Source: an uncultured Mucispirillum sp.
GTDB taxonomy: Bacteria; Chrysiogenota; Deferribacteres; Deferribacterales; Mucispirillaceae
NCBI GenBank assembly: GCA_910586745.1
Contig: CAJUJZ010000033.1
Coordinates: 1-18,897 of the forward strand
DNA: 18,897 nucleotides
Reading direction: 5' to 3'
Positions 5,926 to 14,381 of the stretch are shown one piece after another (the first letter of the stretch is position 1; every line of letters starts with the position of its first letter). The notes under the pieces are model-generated. The model ran no database searches. It had not been told where the DNA came from and was given only the letters and a program-made list of their open reading frames with translations. The position numbers and the translations under genes are program-made.

Positions 5926-8175
5926 TTATATTGCTGCAGCAGCAATTACTGCCAGATTAAATATTTCTTCGGAAACAGCATTATTTTCAGCAACCTGTAT
6001 GGGAGCAGAAAAGCCTTGAACAACTTTTGCACATACTTTAAAGCCGCCGAATAAAGTTAATGATTTAATAGCAGCATCAGCGGCCTGAGCATTGCTGAAT
6101 ACTAATACATTTGCATTACCGTCTGCATTTGTGTAGGGATATAATTTTGCAAGAGCAGGATTTAGTGCTGTTTCTAAATCTAAATCACCTTCTATTTTAA
6201 GTTTAGGGTTGACTTGTTTTGCAAGCTTTATTGCTTCCATAATTTCTTCGCTGTCAATAGATTTGCCAAAGCTGCCGTTAGATATTACTGCAATATTTGA
6301 TTCAATATCTAACACTTTGCATATATCTGCAGTCTGGAGAATTATTTCAGATAAAGATTCTTCATCCTGTTCAGTATAAAGAGCAGGGTCTGCAATAATA
6401 AATGATTTATGCTTATTTGCAAGCAGAACAGCAGATGAGACTGTGTAGTAATCTTCATTTAAATCAACAGTATCTGCAACAGCAGCTAAAGTTGTTTCTA
6501 AATCTTTTAAAGCATATCCTATAAAAGCATCTATATCACCGTTATTTAAAACAGCACCAGCAAATCTGTTATAATGGCCGTGTTTTATTTCCTGAGCAGC
6601 CTGCTGCTGAGTAAGTCCAGACCTCCAGTATTTTTCATAGTGTTTATTGATAATTTTATCAGTATCTTTATATGTTTCTGGGTCAATAATAACCATATTT
6701 GCAAGGCTTATATTTAATGCTTCAGCTGTTTTTTGTATTTTTTTCGTATTACCTATAAGGCATGCAGTACCTAATTTAAGTTCTTGAAATTTAGCAGCAG
6801 CAGATAAAACTGACGCTTTATCAGCAAATGCAAAGCCTACTTTGCCTTTATTTTTTTTAGCCTGTTTATAAGCATATAAAAGCATTTTTTTTGCAGGGTT
6901 CATTCTTGCTTCAAGTATTAATCTGTATTCATCAAAATCTTTTATTGGTTTTTCTGCAACACCTGTATCCATTGCAGCACGGGCAACAGCTGTGCTTACA
7001 GCAATTAAAAGTCTTGGGTCAAAAGGTGTAGGAATAATATATTCTCTGCCAAACGAAAAGCTTTTGCCATTGTATGCTTTACTTACAACATCTGGCACAG
7101 CAGTTTGAGCAAGCTCTGCAATGGCATAAGCTGCTGCCATTTTCATTTCTTCATTAATAATAGTTGTGCGAACATCTAATGCACCTCTGAAAAGAAATGG
7201 AAAGCACATAACATTATTAATTTGGTTAGGGTAGTCACTTCTGCCTGTAGCCATAATAGCATCGTTTCTTATTTTGCTTACTTCTTCTGGAGTGATTTCT
7301 GGGTCTGGGTTGGCCATAGCAAATATAATAGGATTTTGTGCCATATTTTTAATCATTTCATCAGAAAAAGCACCTTTTTTAGAAAGTCCATATAATACAT
7401 CTGCACCATTAACTGCTTCAGCAAGAGTTCTGCATGAACTTTCAGTTGCAAATTTTTCTTTATATTTGTTCATGCCTTTTTCTCTGCCTTTATATATTAC
7501 ACCATTTGTATCGCATAATATAAGGTTTTCTTTTTTTACACCAAGATTAACTATTAATGAAGCAATTGCAAGGCCTGATGCTCCAGCACCATTCATAACA
7601 ATCTTAACTTCTTCAATTTTTTTGCCAGCAACCTTTAAAGCATTTAATAATGCAGCACCGCCAACAATAGCTGTTCCATGCTGGTCATCATGGAAAACAG
7701 GTATTTTCATTGTGCGTTTAAGTTCTTCTTCTATAATAAAGCACTCTGGAGCTTTAATATCTTCTAAGTTAATACCGCCAAAAGTAGGTTCAAGCAGTTG
7801 GCATGTTTTTATTATTTCATCAGTATTTTCAGAATTTAATTCTATATCAAAAACATCAATATCAGCAAATTTTTTGAAAAGTATGCCTTTACCTTCCATA
7901 ACAGGTTTACCAGCCATTGCACCGATATTTCCAAGGCCTAAAACTGCTGTGCCGTTAGAAATAACAGCAACAAGGTTGCCTTTTGCAGTATATTTGTAAG
8001 CATTTTCTGGTAAGTCTTTTATTGCAAGACAAGGAACTGCGACACCAGGAGTATAAGCAAGTGACAGTTCATCTTGAGTATCGCATGGTTTTGTTGATAT
8101 AACTTCTATTTTACCAGCAACTGGGCTGCTGTGATAGTTTAAAGCATTTTCAGTTAAGTCATTTTTTTTGTTCAC
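5926..8175 (-). CDS. maeB: Malic enzyme with C-terminal phosphotransacetylase-like domain
   Basis: 749-residue MaeB-type enzyme that oxidatively decarboxylates malate to pyruvate, reducing NAD(P). The N-terminal catalytic part shows AYTPGVA (Tyr41), the GLGNIGAMAGKPVMEGK stretch with Lys96, GINLEDI (Glu138, Asp139) and FHDDQHGTA (161-169, metal-binding Asp163/164). The Rossmann motif GAGASG lies at 196-201 and AMANPDPE at 286-293. From about residue 425 a phosphate acetyl/butyryl transferase-like domain follows; in this family it is thought to be regulatory rather than catalytic. The length is normal for the fused family. The start is GTG at 8175, chosen because GGAGG lies five bases upstream and no nearby ATG is in frame. 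Cofactor preference (NAD or NADP) cannot be read with confidence. Confidence 0.94.
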   Translation of the reverse strand: MNKKNDLTENALNYHSSPVAGKIEVISTKPCDTQDELSLAYTPGVAVPCLAIKDLPENAYKYTAKGNLVAVISNGTAVLGLGNIGAMAGKPVMEGKGILFKKFADIDVFDIELNSENTDEIIKTCQLLEPTFGGINLEDIKAPECFIIEEELKRTMKIPVFHDDQHGTAIVGGAALLNALKVAGKKIEEVKIVMNGAGASGLAIASLIVNLGVKKENLILCDTNGVIYKGREKGMNKYKEKFATESSCRTLAEAVNGADVLYGLSKKGAFSDEMIKNMAQNPIIFAMANPDPEITPEEVSKIRNDAIMATGRSDYPNQINNVMCFPFLFRGALDVRTTIINEEMKMAAAYAIAELAQTAVPDVVSKAYNGKSFSFGREYIIPTPFDPRLLIAVSTAVARAAMDTGVAEKPIKDFDEYRLILEARMNPAKKMLLYAYKQAKKNKGKVGFAFADKASVLSAAAKFQELKLGTACLIGNTKKIQKTAEALNISLANMVIIDPETYKDTDKIINKHYEKYWRSGLTQQQAAQEIKHGHYNRFAGAVLNNGDIDAFIGYALKDLETTLAAVADTVDLNEDYYTVSSAVLLANKHKSFIIADPALYTEQDEESLSEIILQTADICKVLDIESNIAVISNGSFGKSIDSEEIMEAIKLAKQVNPKLKIEGDLDLETALNPALAKLYPYTNADGNANVLVFSNAQAADAAIKSLTLFGGFKVCAKVVQGFSAPIQVAENNAVSEEIFNLAVIAAAAI

Positions 8176-8494
8176 AATGTCCTCCGATTTTGTGATGATT
8201 AACCTTAAATATTACTCTAAATAAATAAAAAATCAATATAAAAAAATAATTTATTAGAAATATTTTATATTTTTTTTGATTTTTAAAAGATATTTTTATG
8301 TATAAACAATATAAACTTATAAACAAAATAATAAGATAAATTATTAAAGATAAAAAAATATAAGCCGATATAATAAATTATATAGACAAAAGATGTTTTT
8401 AATTGTAAAAATATTAAATTGTCATTGATAATTATAATAATATTTGTTATTATAATACAGTATGACTTATTATATTTTATTGGGTTGAGTGAAG
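8176..8494. other. Divergent intergenic region between malic enzyme and motA
   Basis: About 320 very A/T-rich bases separating divergent genes. They must hold promoters for both sides. On the plus strand a TATAAT at 8451-8456 is the best -10 for the flagellar operon, but its nearest -35-like sequence (TTGATA at 8425-8430) is 20 bases away, so the assignment is weak. I saw no sigma54 (GGCAC..GC) or clear sigma28 signature and no ORF or structured RNA. Confidence 0.5.
8209..8236 (-). promoter_or_regulatory. Candidate promoter for the malic enzyme gene
   Basis: On the minus strand TTGATT (8236-8231) is followed after 16 bases by TAATAT (8214-8209). Transcription would begin about 27 bases before the GTG start. 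The surrounding DNA is almost pure A/T, so this is only a candidate. Confidence 0.35.
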
Positions 8495-9259
8495 ATGGAT
8501 ATAGGAAGTATTGTAGGTTTAGTTATTGCATGGGCATTAGTATTATGGTCATTAGTGATTGGGGTTGGTATTGGGCCGTATATTGATTTTCCTTCTTTTT
8601 TAATTGTTATAGGTGGTTCTGTTGGTATTGTAATGGCGGCTAACCCTATTAATAAACTTATTGTTGGTTTAAAATCAGCATCTAAAGCATTTATTTATAT
8701 TCCTCAGTCAGAGCAGAATCTTATTTCTCAACTTGTTGATTTTGCAGTAAAAGCCCGCCGTGATGGTATCTTATCTCTTGAATCTGAAGAAGAAAATATG
8801 AAAGATGAATTTCTTAAAAAAGGTATCCGTTTAGCAGTTGATGGAACAGAGCCTGAAGTTATCCGCACTGTTTTAGAGATGGATTTTGAAAATATGGTAA
8901 AGCGTCATGATAATAATATTGCAGTTGTTGGTTATTTTATAGATATTGCTCCAGCAATGGGTATGATTGGAACACTTATTGGACTTGTTGCCATGCTTTT
9001 AAACATGAGTGACCCTGCGGCAATTGGTCCTGCAATGGCTGTTGCACTGCTTACTACATTTTATGGCTCATTGATAGCGAATATGATTGCTACACCTATT
9101 GCTACTAAAATGAAAATCCGTTCTATTGAAGAACAGCATTTAAGAGAAATTATGCTTGCTGGAATTATGGCTATACAGTCAGGAGACAACCCGCGTATTG
9201 TAGAGCAGAAATTAAATGCATATTTACCACCATCTCAGCGTAAATCTCAATTTGATTAA
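8495..9259 (+). CDS. motA: Flagellar motor stator protein MotA
   Basis: 254-residue inner-membrane stator subunit that couples ion flow to flagellar rotation with MotB. Four membrane segments lie at about 4-24, 32-50, 143-168 and 177-200. The cytoplasmic loop between the second and third has the conserved ARRDGILSLE block (87-96), whose charged residues contact FliG in known motors. Pro153 (DIAPAMGMIGTLIG) and Pro201 (ATPIATKM) match the two conserved prolines of the family. I chose ATG at 8495, which gives the classic MDIGSIVGLV start with GAG five bases upstream. A GTG at 8489 in the same frame would add two residues. It is the first gene of the flagellar cluster, with motB 13 bases downstream. 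Confidence 0.95.
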   Translation: MDIGSIVGLVIAWALVLWSLVIGVGIGPYIDFPSFLIVIGGSVGIVMAANPINKLIVGLKSASKAFIYIPQSEQNLISQLVDFAVKARRDGILSLESEEENMKDEFLKKGIRLAVDGTEPEVIRTVLEMDFENMVKRHDNNIAVVGYFIDIAPAMGMIGTLIGLVAMLLNMSDPAAIGPAMAVALLTTFYGSLIANMIATPIATKMKIRSIEEQHLREIMLAGIMAIQSGDNPRIVEQKLNAYLPPSQRKSQFD

Positions 9260-9272
9260 TAAGAGGTAAGTT

Positions 9273-9986
9273 TTGGCTAAAAAAAAATGCCCAGAATGTC
9301 CAAAAGGGGCTCCAAAATGGATGACAACATTTTCTGATATGACAACTCTGCTTTTGACATTTTTCGTTTTACTTTTGTCTATGGCAAATTTTGATAAAGT
9401 AAAAATAGAGCAGTCTTTTGGTATATTAGCAGGTTCTTCTGGTATTATGAATAACCCTAGTATTACACCATTAAGCCAAATGAATATAGTTTCAAAACGC
9501 TCTATAAAAGATACTGTTTCTAAAACAGAAGAACAGGTAGAAAGCCAGATAAAATCAATGATGCAGGCTCAAAATATGGATAGTATGGTGTCAGTTGTGA
9601 AAACTGATAAAGGTTTAAGTGTCCGTATATTAGATTCTGCACTTTTCAAGCCTGGAAGTTCAGAGCTTATGCCACAGGCTGGTCCAATACTTGATAAAAT
9701 AATTAATATTGTAAAAGATTCTTCGTATTATATAAATATAGAAGGTCATACAGATGATACAGGCAGCCCTGATTTAAACTGGAGATTATCATCAGATAGA
9801 GCATTATCTGTAATATCTTATTTTGTAAAAGCTAATTTTAACCCTGTTCGTCTTTCTGCATCTGGCTATGGTCAGTATCATCCAATACTTCCTAATATTA
9901 CAGAGCAGAATAGAAGTATGAACAGGCGTGTTGAAATAAATATGGTAACACCTGAATTTGCAGAATCAGGTAAAAGTTCTTTTTAA
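9273..9986 (+). CDS. motB: Flagellar motor stator protein MotB
   Basis: 237-residue stator subunit with one membrane helix (about 19-37) and a C-terminal peptidoglycan-binding OmpA-like domain (about 115-225). FSDMTTLLLTFFVLLLSM contains the ion-binding Asp22. The OmpA domain shows FKPGSSELMP, EGHTDD (157-162), LSSDRA (172-177) and NRRVEI (217-222). The N-terminal KKCPECPKGAPKW resembles MotB proteins of many non-enteric bacteria. The start is TTG at 9273, supported by AGAGGT a few bases upstream and by the position of the conserved N-terminus. Whether the motor uses protons or sodium cannot be decided here. It follows motA by 13 bases. Confidence 0.94.
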   Translation: MAKKKCPECPKGAPKWMTTFSDMTTLLLTFFVLLLSMANFDKVKIEQSFGILAGSSGIMNNPSITPLSQMNIVSKRSIKDTVSKTEEQVESQIKSMMQAQNMDSMVSVVKTDKGLSVRILDSALFKPGSSELMPQAGPILDKIINIVKDSSYYINIEGHTDDTGSPDLNWRLSSDRALSVISYFVKANFNPVRLSASGYGQYHPILPNITEQNRSMNRRVEINMVTPEFAESGKSSF

Positions 9987-10012
9987 TATAGTATTTGTTT
10001 TTGGAGGTTATT

Positions 10013-10600
10013 ATGCCAGAAGATAATGAAAATACAGAACAGCAGGTAGTGAAAAAATCATCTAAATTAAAGTTTATTATAATAGGCTTAATTGCAATAC
10101 TGCTGCTTGTTGTTATATTAGTTGTTGTATATATGCTCGTCCTTGCACCTAAAGGGGAGACAGACGAACAGGCTGCTGCTCAACAGCAAGTGCCAGCAGC
10201 TCAGGCTCCAGCAGCACCTGCAGTTCAGCCAGCAACTCCTGCACCTGCTATGGGCGGTGTAATGGATATGGGTGTGTCTAATGCAGAAATGGGGCAGATT
10301 TATCCTATTCCAACATTAAATGTTAATTTAGCAGATCCTACAGGTATTACATATCTTGCAATTACACTTGCATTAGAATTTGACCCTAAAAATTCAGACC
10401 TTTATAAAGAAGTGGAAACAAAAATGCCTAGAATTACAGATATGATTATTACTACTCTTTCTTCAAAAGCTTATGAAGAAATATCTACTTCTCAAGGCAA
10501 AGTAAACCTTAAAAATGAATTTTTAAGAAGAATAAATGCTATGCTTGCAAAGGGCAGATTATATAATGTATATATAACCGGCTTTACTGTTCAAAGATAG
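10013..10600 (+). CDS. fliL: Flagellar basal-body-associated protein FliL
   Basis: 195-residue single-pass inner-membrane protein that associates with the stator and supports torque in other bacteria. A cytoplasmic tail of about 18 residues is followed by a membrane helix (19-45), then a low-complexity Ala/Pro/Gln linker (about 53-80). The periplasmic FliL domain runs from about 96 to the end (TLNVNLADPTGITYLAITLALEF). The start is ATG at 10013 with GGAGG five bases upstream; an upstream in-frame TTG at 9995 has no ribosome-binding site. It lies 26 bases after motB and 18 bases before fliN. Confidence 0.92.
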   Translation: MPEDNENTEQQVVKKSSKLKFIIIGLIAILLLVVILVVVYMLVLAPKGETDEQAAAQQQVPAAQAPAAPAVQPATPAPAMGGVMDMGVSNAEMGQIYPIPTLNVNLADPTGITYLAITLALEFDPKNSDLYKEVETKMPRITDMIITTLSSKAYEEISTSQGKVNLKNEFLRRINAMLAKGRLYNVYITGFTVQR

Positions 10601-10618
10601 GGTTATAAGGGTAGATAT

Positions 10619-10903
10619 ATGACTAGGGAAGAAATAAAAGAAATTTTTGGTGAAGTTCTTTTTAATGTTAGTGTTGAGCTTGGCAGAAAGAAAGTAACTA
10701 TTGGCGAGATGCTTAGATGGGAAAGCGGTACAATTATCCGTATGAATAAAACATCTGGTGAGCCTGTTGATTTTCTTGTTAATGAAAAACCTCTTGCTTA
10801 TGGTGAAGTGATGGTACTTGATGAAAAATTTGGTATTCGTATAAGTGAAATATTAACAAAAGAACAGCTTGTTGAAAAATTTAAAGATGGGCTGTATGGC
10901 TAA
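10619..10903 (+). CDS. fliN: Flagellar motor switch protein FliN (short form)
   Basis: 94-residue protein consisting almost entirely of one SpoA domain. VSVELGRKKVTIGEML (17-32), GEPVDFLVN (47-55) and YGEVMVLDEKFGIRISEIL (61-79) match FliN of the C-ring. It lacks the N-terminal extension of enterobacterial FliN (about 137 residues). FliN forms the lower C-ring with FliM and takes part in switching and export-substrate docking. FliM, normally encoded just before it, is not present here. The last eight bases overlap the start of fliO. Confidence 0.93.
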   Translation: MTREEIKEIFGEVLFNVSVELGRKKVTIGEMLRWESGTIIRMNKTSGEPVDFLVNEKPLAYGEVMVLDEKFGIRISEILTKEQLVEKFKDGLYG

Positions 10904-11732
10904 GAAATTTTTATTTATTATACTTTTTATAATAGTTGCATTTCAAGGCTACCCAGCAGAATTAAAAGCTAATATAGATGAAAAAATGGCAGAATATATT
11001 TTTACATTTCAAAAAGGATATTCTGCCTTTGAACAGCTTTTAGATGAAACAAGCAATACTCTTATATTCACATTTGATACTTCTGAAAATATTACATTTG
11101 AAAGGCAGAATTATTTTGATATGCCTATAAAAAGTGCTTATCTTACTTCAAAAGATAAAAAACGCTTTTTTATAGAATTTAAAAATGCCTCAATAAAACC
11201 TATAGTTAATAAAACTAACAGACAGATTTCTATTGTATTTCCATTACCAGAAAAAAAGCCAGAATTAAATACGGCAGCTGCAGCACCTGTACCTGCTGTA
11301 AACCCTTCTATGCCTGCCGCATCAAGCTATGTGAAAATGATTTCTGGTCTTATATTTGTTCTTATATTAATATTTTTATTATTTTTTGTATTAAAAATAT
11401 TTTTTAAAAAGCAGCTTTTTTCAGATATTCCAGGCAGTGGCAGGCTTTTAGGCAAGATTGATTTAGATTTAAGAAAATCTCTTTATTTCTATGAAATAGG
11501 TGATGTAATATATATTATTGGCATAACTGATAATGGTATGAATGTAATTGATAAAATCAGTGATGAGGCTGAGGCTGCTAAAATTCGTGCAGGCTTTATT
11601 AAAAAACATGACTTTAAAGGATATATGTCATTTTTTAAAAGAAAAGCTCATCTTGATGATGATTTGACATCAAGTAATGCAATAGTAGAAGAAAAGCTTA
11701 ACTCTATTAGAAACAGGAAAAAGCAGTTGTAG
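10896..11732 (+). CDS. fliO: Flagellar export-gate assembly protein FliO with periplasmic domain
   Basis: 278-residue protein. A signal-peptide-like segment (1-21) is followed by a periplasmic beta-rich domain (about 25-118) that looks AMIN-like, then an Ala/Pro linker (126-142). One membrane helix lies at 148-170. After it comes the FliO domain (about 183-235: GRLLGKIDLDLRKSLYFYEIGDVIYIIGITDNG) and a charged tail. FliO assists assembly of the FliP-FliQ-FliR export gate. I chose ATG at 10896 because it gives a clean signal peptide and has AGATGG five bases upstream. ATG at 10887 is an alternative. It overlaps fliN by eight bases and precedes fliP by eight. The family is weakly conserved; position and domain layout support the call. 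Confidence 0.85.
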   Translation: MAKKFLFIILFIIVAFQGYPAELKANIDEKMAEYIFTFQKGYSAFEQLLDETSNTLIFTFDTSENITFERQNYFDMPIKSAYLTSKDKKRFFIEFKNASIKPIVNKTNRQISIVFPLPEKKPELNTAAAAPVPAVNPSMPAASSYVKMISGLIFVLILIFLLFFVLKIFFKKQLFSDIPGSGRLLGKIDLDLRKSLYFYEIGDVIYIIGITDNGMNVIDKISDEAEAAKIRAGFIKKHDFKGYMSFFKRKAHLDDDLTSSNAIVEEKLNSIRNRKKQL

Positions 11733-11740
11733 AGGATATT

Positions 11741-12532
11741 GTGGCAAAATTTATAAAAAAGAAAACAATTAAAAAATCTTTACTTTTTGGCTTATTTTTA
11801 GGCATAGCCTTTTTAGGCTTTGCTGGAGTAAGCTATGCTCAAAACCAGACAATACCTATACCTACATTTCGCTTTGGAGTAGAGGGAGCAGAAACACCGC
11901 AGGATGTAGCTTTTTCTCTGCAGGTAGTGTTTATATTCACTATTCTTGCTCTTGCACCATCTATTATTATGGTTATGACAAGTTTTACCCGCATTATTAT
12001 TGTATTTTCTTTTTTACGAACAGCTATGGGAACATCTACTATGCCGCCAAACCAAATATTAACAGGTATGGCATTACTTCTTACATTTTATATAATGACT
12101 CCTGTATTATCTGAAATCAATAAAAATTCATTTGCACCTTATGTAAATGAAGAAATAACTTTTAAACAGGCAGTAGAAGAAGCCAGAAAACCTATGAGGC
12201 AGTTTCTGCTTTCTAACACAAGGGAAAAAGATTTAATATTATTTATAGACCTTTCCCGCACAGAAAGACCTAAAACTGTAGATGAAATACCTGATTTAGT
12301 GCTTGTTGCAGCATTTGTAATGAGTGAAGTGCAGGTTGCTTTCCAGATAGGCTTTTTACTATTTTTACCATTTTTAATAATAGACTTTGTAATATCTAGT
12401 GTGCTTTTAGCAATGGGTATGATGATGCTGCCACCTGTAATGATTTCTGTGCCATTTAAAATACTGCTTTTTGTATTAGTTGACGGCTGGTCGCTTTTAA
12501 TTACAGGGCTTGTAAAAAGTTATGTAGTATAA
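11741..12532 (+). CDS. fliP: Flagellar type III export-gate protein FliP
   Basis: 263-residue polytopic protein of the flagellar export gate. It has a cleavable signal peptide (1-33, ending SYA), as is typical of FliP. Membrane segments lie at about 56-95, 105-123, 187-225 and 228-256. Hallmarks are LAPSIIMVMTSFTRIIIVFSFLR (about 71-93), the family signature FVMSEVQVAFQIGFLLFLPF (192-210) and MMMLPPVMISVPFKILLFVLVDGW near the C-terminus. The start is GTG at 11741 with GAGGA five bases upstream. fliQ follows after 11 bases. Confidence 0.96.
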   Translation: MAKFIKKKTIKKSLLFGLFLGIAFLGFAGVSYAQNQTIPIPTFRFGVEGAETPQDVAFSLQVVFIFTILALAPSIIMVMTSFTRIIIVFSFLRTAMGTSTMPPNQILTGMALLLTFYIMTPVLSEINKNSFAPYVNEEITFKQAVEEARKPMRQFLLSNTREKDLILFIDLSRTERPKTVDEIPDLVLVAAFVMSEVQVAFQIGFLLFLPFLIIDFVISSVLLAMGMMMLPPVMISVPFKILLFVLVDGWSLLITGLVKSYVV

Positions 12533-12543
12533 GGGAGGTTATT

Positions 12544-12816
12544 ATGAACCCTGATATTGCTGTATCACTTGTTTCAAAAGGTTTAGAGCTTGCATTAATT
12601 ATATCTGCCCCTACATTAGTTGCAGGGCTTGCAGTTGGTCTTTTAGTGAGTATTTTTCAGGCAGTAACACAAATTCAGGAAATGACTCTTTCTTTTATTC
12701 CAAAAATTATAGTTATGGTAGTTTTAATTGGCGTTACTTTCCCTTGGATGCTTTCCACATTAATGGAGTATACTGTTGCATTAATTCAAAATATGAATAC
12801 TTATGTAGGCAAATAA
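12544..12816 (+). CDS. fliQ: Flagellar type III export-gate protein FliQ
   Basis: 90-residue protein with two membrane helices (about 15-40 and 50-75), the standard FliQ size. LVAGLAVGLLVSIFQAVTQIQEMTLSFIPKI is diagnostic. FliQ assembles with FliP and FliR into the export gate. A strong GGGAGG lies a few bases before the ATG. It is the last gene of the cluster in this window; fliR, flhB and flhA do not follow, and a hairpin lies immediately downstream. Confidence 0.95.
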   Translation: MNPDIAVSLVSKGLELALIISAPTLVAGLAVGLLVSIFQAVTQIQEMTLSFIPKIIVMVVLIGVTFPWMLSTLMEYTVALIQNMNTYVGK

Positions 12817-12818
12817 GT

Positions 12819-12855
12819 AATAAACTGTATATATTATGTAGAAATACAGTTTATT
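12819..12855 (+). terminator. Probable terminator after fliQ
   Basis: A 12-bp inverted repeat, AATAAACTGTAT (12819-12830) and its complement (12844-12855), with a 13-base loop starts three bases after the fliQ stop. The following TTTAC is a weak T-run and the stem is A/T-rich, so termination may be incomplete. Confidence 0.5.
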
Positions 12856-13197
12856 TACAATTAATAATAAAGGCACTCTTTATTAATATTTTCATCATAT
12901 TTAATCTTAAATTTCAGTATGTTTTCTAAAAATATTAAAAAAATTCATTTATTTACCTTTTTATTTTATAAATTAATGTATTAAATGTTTAACATTATTT
13001 TTAAGTTTGTAAAATATTTTGAACTTCTTATTATGCTGTAATGTCTTTTATTATAAATAGATTATGGCAAATATAATGAACATTGCTATTAAATGTGTCC
13101 ACATTGATAATAATTTCTATTGTCCAAATAAGAAAAATATGTTTTAAATATACACTTGTATTTATAAGCATAAAGATTAATTGTATTGGAGAATATT
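12856..13197. other. Intergenic region between fliQ and the efflux operon
   Basis: About 340 A/T-rich bases without a convincing gene. It should hold the promoter of the efflux operon, but no -35/-10 pair stands out; TTGTCC near 13118 followed by A/T-rich sequence is the weak best candidate. No regulator gene, such as a TetR repressor, lies here. Confidence 0.5.
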
Positions 13198-14367
13198 ATG
13201 CACAAAAATCGTATTGCAAAAGTAATACCATTAGTTATTTTTTCATTTCTTGTTTTTGCAGGTTGTAAAAAAGAGGAACAGGCTCAAAAAACAGAAACAC
13301 CTGCTATTGTTGAGTTAATGACTGTTGAACAAAAAGATACACCTTTTGTTGTAGAATATGTAGGTATTACAGAAGGTTCTAAATCTGTTGAAGTGAAAGC
13401 TCAAGTTGGTGGTATTTTAAGAGAGCGTTTATATCAGGAAGGTCAGTATGTAAATGCAGGCGATGTGCTTTTTACTATTGAGCCAGATACTTATGAAGCA
13501 GCATTAAAAGCAGCTAAGGGTAATCTTGATATGGCTAAAGCTCAGCTTATTCAAGCAAAACTTGACTATGACAGGTTTTCAAATCTTTATAAAACAAACT
13601 CTATTAGTAAAAAAGATTATGATGCAGCAGTTGCTGCTTATGAAACAGCAAAAGCACAGGTGGAAACAGCTCAAGGTAATTTAAGCGATTCTAAAATCCG
13701 TTTAGGGTATACAAATGTTATTGCACCTGTTTCAGGCTACACAGGTAAAGCAAACTTTACTGAAGGCAACCTTATTTCTGCAAGTGTAACAACACCACTT
13801 ACATATATTAATCAGGTAAACCCAATATATGTAAACTTCTCTATTCCTGCAACAACTATGACTCAGTTAAGAATTTTAGCAAATGAAGGAAAAGTTACTG
13901 CAGCAGAAGAATTATCATCTACTGTATATACTGGCGATGATACGAAATACCCAGATACTGGCAAAGTTATCTTTTTTGATAAAGTAATTACTTCTGCCAC
14001 AGGCGATATTAAAATTAAAGCAGAATTTCCAAACCCATATATGGCACTTCTGCCAGGGCAGTATGTTAGAGCCACATTGGATGGATATACTCTTACTAAT
14101 GCAATAGTTATTCCGCAGAAATCTATAATACAGCGTCAAGGTAAACAATTTGTTCTTGTTATTGATGGTCAGAACAGAGCCCATTTTACACCTGTTGAAT
14201 TGGGAATAAATATGGGTAACTATTTTATGGTTTTAGATGGGTTAAAAGCTGGGGATAAAATTGTTGTTGAAGGAACAAATAAAGTTATGCGTGATAATGC
14301 TTTAGTTATGGATGCAAAAACTATGCAGTCAAAAGCAGGGCAGGCTCCACAGCAGCAGGCTAAATAA
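13198..14367 (+). CDS. RND efflux membrane-fusion lipoprotein (AcrA/MexA type)
   Basis: 389-residue periplasmic adaptor linking an RND pump to an outer-membrane channel. The signal peptide ends in lipobox VFAGC, with Cys23 lipidated. The two halves of the lipoyl domain lie at about 63-97 (VKAQVGGILRERLYQEGQYVNAGDVLF) and 171-200 (TNVIAPVSGYTGKANFTEGN), flanking an alpha-helical hairpin (99-168). Beta-barrel and membrane-proximal domains follow, with ALLPGQYVRATLDG and VIPQKSIIQRQGKQFVLVI. I chose ATG at 13198, with GGAG six bases upstream, over TTG at 13186. The transporter gene starts 14 bases after its stop. No TolC-type gene is present, so the outer-membrane partner must be encoded elsewhere. 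The substrate is unknown. Confidence 0.93.
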   Translation: MHKNRIAKVIPLVIFSFLVFAGCKKEEQAQKTETPAIVELMTVEQKDTPFVVEYVGITEGSKSVEVKAQVGGILRERLYQEGQYVNAGDVLFTIEPDTYEAALKAAKGNLDMAKAQLIQAKLDYDRFSNLYKTNSISKKDYDAAVAAYETAKAQVETAQGNLSDSKIRLGYTNVIAPVSGYTGKANFTEGNLISASVTTPLTYINQVNPIYVNFSIPATTMTQLRILANEGKVTAAEELSSTVYTGDDTKYPDTGKVIFFDKVITSATGDIKIKAEFPNPYMALLPGQYVRATLDGYTLTNAIVIPQKSIIQRQGKQFVLVIDGQNRAHFTPVELGINMGNYFMVLDGLKAGDKIVVEGTNKVMRDNALVMDAKTMQSKAGQAPQQQAK

Positions 14368-14381
14368 TACAGGTATTTATT

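Noticed and set aside
7274..7999. 241-codon plus-strand ORF inside the malic enzyme region
   Set aside because: It is antisense to a strongly conserved enzyme and its translation is a mirror of that gene's codon pattern, with no family resemblance.
12744..13268. Two 61-codon ORFs around the fliQ-efflux gap
   Set aside because: One overlaps fliQ out of frame, the other overlaps the adaptor gene start; neither has a ribosome-binding site or a family match.
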